Source: Membranipora membranacea (taxonomy: Eukaryota > Bryozoa > Gymnolaemata > Cheilostomatida > Membraniporidae). From it: a DNA stretch of 64,000 nucleotides. The notes under the pieces were generated by a model that did not search any database, had not been told where the DNA came from, and worked only from the letters and a program-made list of their open reading frames with translations. Of this stretch, positions 61,912 through 64,000 are shown in pieces (within the stretch, counting starts at the first letter, position 1; every line of letters starts with the position of its first letter). The position numbers and the translations under genes were made by a program. The stretch lies in assembly GCA_914767715.1 (NCBI GenBank), contig OU612070.1:18218025-18282024 (forward strand), in the 5' to 3' direction.

Positions 61912-64000
61912 TTATTATTATTATTCGTCTCGCAACACTTTTTGTAGCTTTTATAAGTCAAGAGCTACCGGGCAGAATTTGCTGTTACTTGGTCACAACA
62001 TAGCTCCATATGTTTAGATGAGAAATTGCGAAATGAAATTTTAAAATGTTATGTAATACTTGCTAATTACACTAATTAGTGATGGAGGTTTTGCCTTTTT
62101 TAACGTTTTTACCCAATTTCATTCGGCTATATGTTAAGAACTACTTGGCAGAATTCGATGATATATGGACACAACATAGTCCCATATGTCAAGATGAGAA
62201 ATTGCAAAACGAAACTTTGAAATGTTATGTAATATTTGCTAATTACACTAATTAGTGGAGGACGTTTTTTCGATTTTCTTTTGGTGATATCTTGAGAACA
62301 AATCATGCGATTGAGTTTAAACTTAGGCTACAGAGGTTATGGCATATACCAAATCTTATGACATCGTCAATTTTAATGTCACATGACCCGATATCCAAAA
62401 TGGCCGCCAAAAACAGAAAATGGCTGCCGATTAACAGTTCTTAACATGCGATTGAGTTAAAATTTGGGATTTGGGGGTTTTGACTTATACCGAATCTTAT
62501 GACATCATCAATTTCAATGTAACATGACCCGATATCCAAAATGGCCGCCATAAACAGGAAGTGGCTGCCGATTAACAGTTCTCATCATGCGATTGAGTCA
62601 AAACTTGGGATATGGGGGTTTTGGCATATACCGAATCTTATGACATCATCAATTTTAATGTCACATGACCCGAAAACCAAAATGGCCGCCATAGAGAGTT
62701 AATCGCTGCCGATAAGCAGTTCTCATCATACGATTGAGTTGAGACTTGGGATAAGGGGGTTTTGGCATATACCGAGTCTCATTACATCATCACTTATGAT
62801 GTCACTTGACCTCGATATTCAAAATTAATGGTTGTATTCCTTTATATTTGCTTGCAAATATTTTTACCGTTTCTAGTTATTAGGAATACAACAAAGTTGT
62901 ATTCCTCTTGTTTTAGTAGGGTTTATTATTATTATTGCAACACTTTTTGAGCTTCTATAAGTCAAGAACTACCAAGCAGAATTTGATGGAACTTTGTCAT
63001 AATATAGTTCCATATGTCTAGCTAAGAAATTACTAAATGAATTTTTGAATTGTTATGTAATATTCGCTAATTAGACTAATTAGTGGAGGACGTTTTGACC
63101 TTTATATTGATCATATCTTGAGAACGAATCATGCGATTGAGTTAAAACTTGGGATATGGGGGTTATGACATATACCGAATCTTATGACATAATCAATTTT
63201 TATGTCACATGACCCGATATACAAAATGGCCGCCATTAACAGTTAACTGCTGCCAATTAACAGTTCTTATCATGCGATTGAGTTAAAACTCGGGATTTGG
63301 GGGTTTTGACCTATACCGAATTTTATCACATCATCAATTTCAATTTCACATGACCCGATATCCAAAATGGCCGCCATAAACAGGAAGTGGCTGGCGATAA
63401 ACAGTTCTTAACATGCGATTGAGTTAAAACTTGGGATGTGGGGGTTATGACATATACCGAATCTTATGACATCATCAATTTTTATGTCACATGACCCGAT
63501 ATCCAAAATGGCCGCCATAAACAGTATATTGCTGCCAATTAGCAGTTCTTATAATGTGATTGAGTTAAAACTTGGGATATAGGGGCAATGACACATACCG
63601 AATCTTATGACATCATCATTTTTGATGTCATGTGACCCGAATCCAATATGGCCACCATTTACAGGAAGTTCTTATCATGCGATTGAGTTAAAACTTGGGA
63701 TTTGGGGGTTTTGACCTATACCGAATCTTATGACATCATCAATTTCAATGTCACATGACCCGATATCCAAAATGGCCGCCATAAACAGGAAGAGGCTGCC
63801 GATTAACAGTTCTTATCATGCGATTGAGTTAAAACATATGACATATACCGAATCTTATGACATCATCGATTTTGATGTCACGTGACCCGAAATCCAATAT
63901 GGCCGCCATAGAGAGTTAATTGCTGCCGATTAGCTGTTCTCATCATGCGATTGAGTTGAGACTTAGGATAAGGGGGTTTCGGCATATACCGAGTCTTATG

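Larger units (their letters stand above)
28319..64000 (+). mobile_element. compound nested array of a non-autonomous Helitron/Helentron-like element
   Basis: About 35.7 kb, all elements in the same orientation and still inside the array at the window edge. Modules: head (AGGAATACAAC, loop AAA, GTTGTATTCC or TTC, about 50 bp, then (ATT)n); body starting GCAACAC; 140-bp core repeats containing AAAATGGCCGCCAT, ACAGGAAGTGG and TGACATCATCA; tail (GGTTGTATTCC, hairpin ATATTTGC/GCAAATAT, ACCGTTTCTAG). I count 32 heads (27 of class a ending TATTCC/TTC, 5 of class b ending TATGAC), 35 bodies and 34 tails (28 class a including a truncated one, 6 class b). The microsatellite plus tandem core plus 3' hairpin and CTAG (fits CTRR) resemble DINE-1/pearl-type non-autonomous Helentrons. 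No coding capacity was seen. Family assignment is inference; the modular structure is read directly. Confidence 0.85.
56551..64000 (+). mobile_element. array segment 6, runs off the window
   Basis: Heads a 56553, 56602 and 56651; body 56733 to tail a 57536; body 57551 to tail a 58494; class b element with head 58500, body 58563, tail b 59508; body 59523 to tail a 60607 (balanced to here); four heads a 60610, 60659, 60711 and 60760; body 60827 to tail a 61911; body 61932 to tail a 62876; head a 62882, body 62937 with no tail before the window ends. The element 56651-57536 is a copy of the 1.03-kb type lacking one core repeat. Confidence 0.8.

Noticed and set aside
28319-64000. CRISPR-like or ordinary tandem satellite array
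   Set aside because: Units differ in length and core number, have defined ends with hairpins and inverted repeats, and heads and tails are not one-to-one adjacent.
1-64000. tRNA, rRNA and other structured RNA genes
   Set aside because: I saw no tRNA-like A/B boxes with matching arms or rRNA-like conserved stretches. A covariance-model scan would be decisive.

Overview
This is a metazoan nuclear genome window, most likely from an aquatic invertebrate. Genes have many exons with GT-AG introns, the background is AT-rich, and the two recognisable genes are animal families. I cannot place the species or phylum from sequence alone.

Layout. (1) 1-3073: no gene recognised, presumably upstream sequence. 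(2) 3074-17773, + strand: an 18-coding-exon gene for an SBP2-type SECIS-binding protein (SECISBP2L-like). I joined it exon by exon with consistent phase into a predicted 1305-residue protein with the SECIS-interaction region and L7Ae RNA-binding domain. Its introns hold several minisatellites, three of which sit on or next to splice sites. (3) 17774-20493: intergenic tail-to-tail region. (4) 20494-22714, - strand: the last two exons of an unidentified gene, with a 39-copy 37-bp satellite in the intron between them. (5) 24103-27311, - strand: a five-coding-exon B-box/coiled-coil/NHL-like (TRIM-type) gene without a visible RING. (6) 28319-64000, more than half of the window: one continuous compound array of a non-autonomous mobile element, running off the right edge.

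The array is the main discovery. The element has a head with a GGAATACAAC/GTTGTATTCC hairpin, an (ATT)n microsatellite, a body beginning GCAACAC, a variable number of ~140-bp core repeats, and a tail with GGTTGTATTCC, an ATATTTGC/GCAAATAT hairpin and a terminal CTAG. Heads and tails occur in two sequence classes that covary (TATTCC or TATGAC). Their order along the DNA behaves like balanced parentheses. The simplest reading is serial insertion of each new element into the (ATT)n microsatellite of an older one, giving Russian-doll nesting that looks like a tandem satellite. The architecture resembles non-autonomous Helitron/Helentron elements such as DINE-1 and the bivalve pearl elements. That assignment is an inference. 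No transposase or Rep/helicase is present in the window.

Functionally, the SECISBP2L-like gene implies a selenocysteine-decoding machinery in this organism. The TRIM-like gene and the orphan exons show no operon-like link to it.
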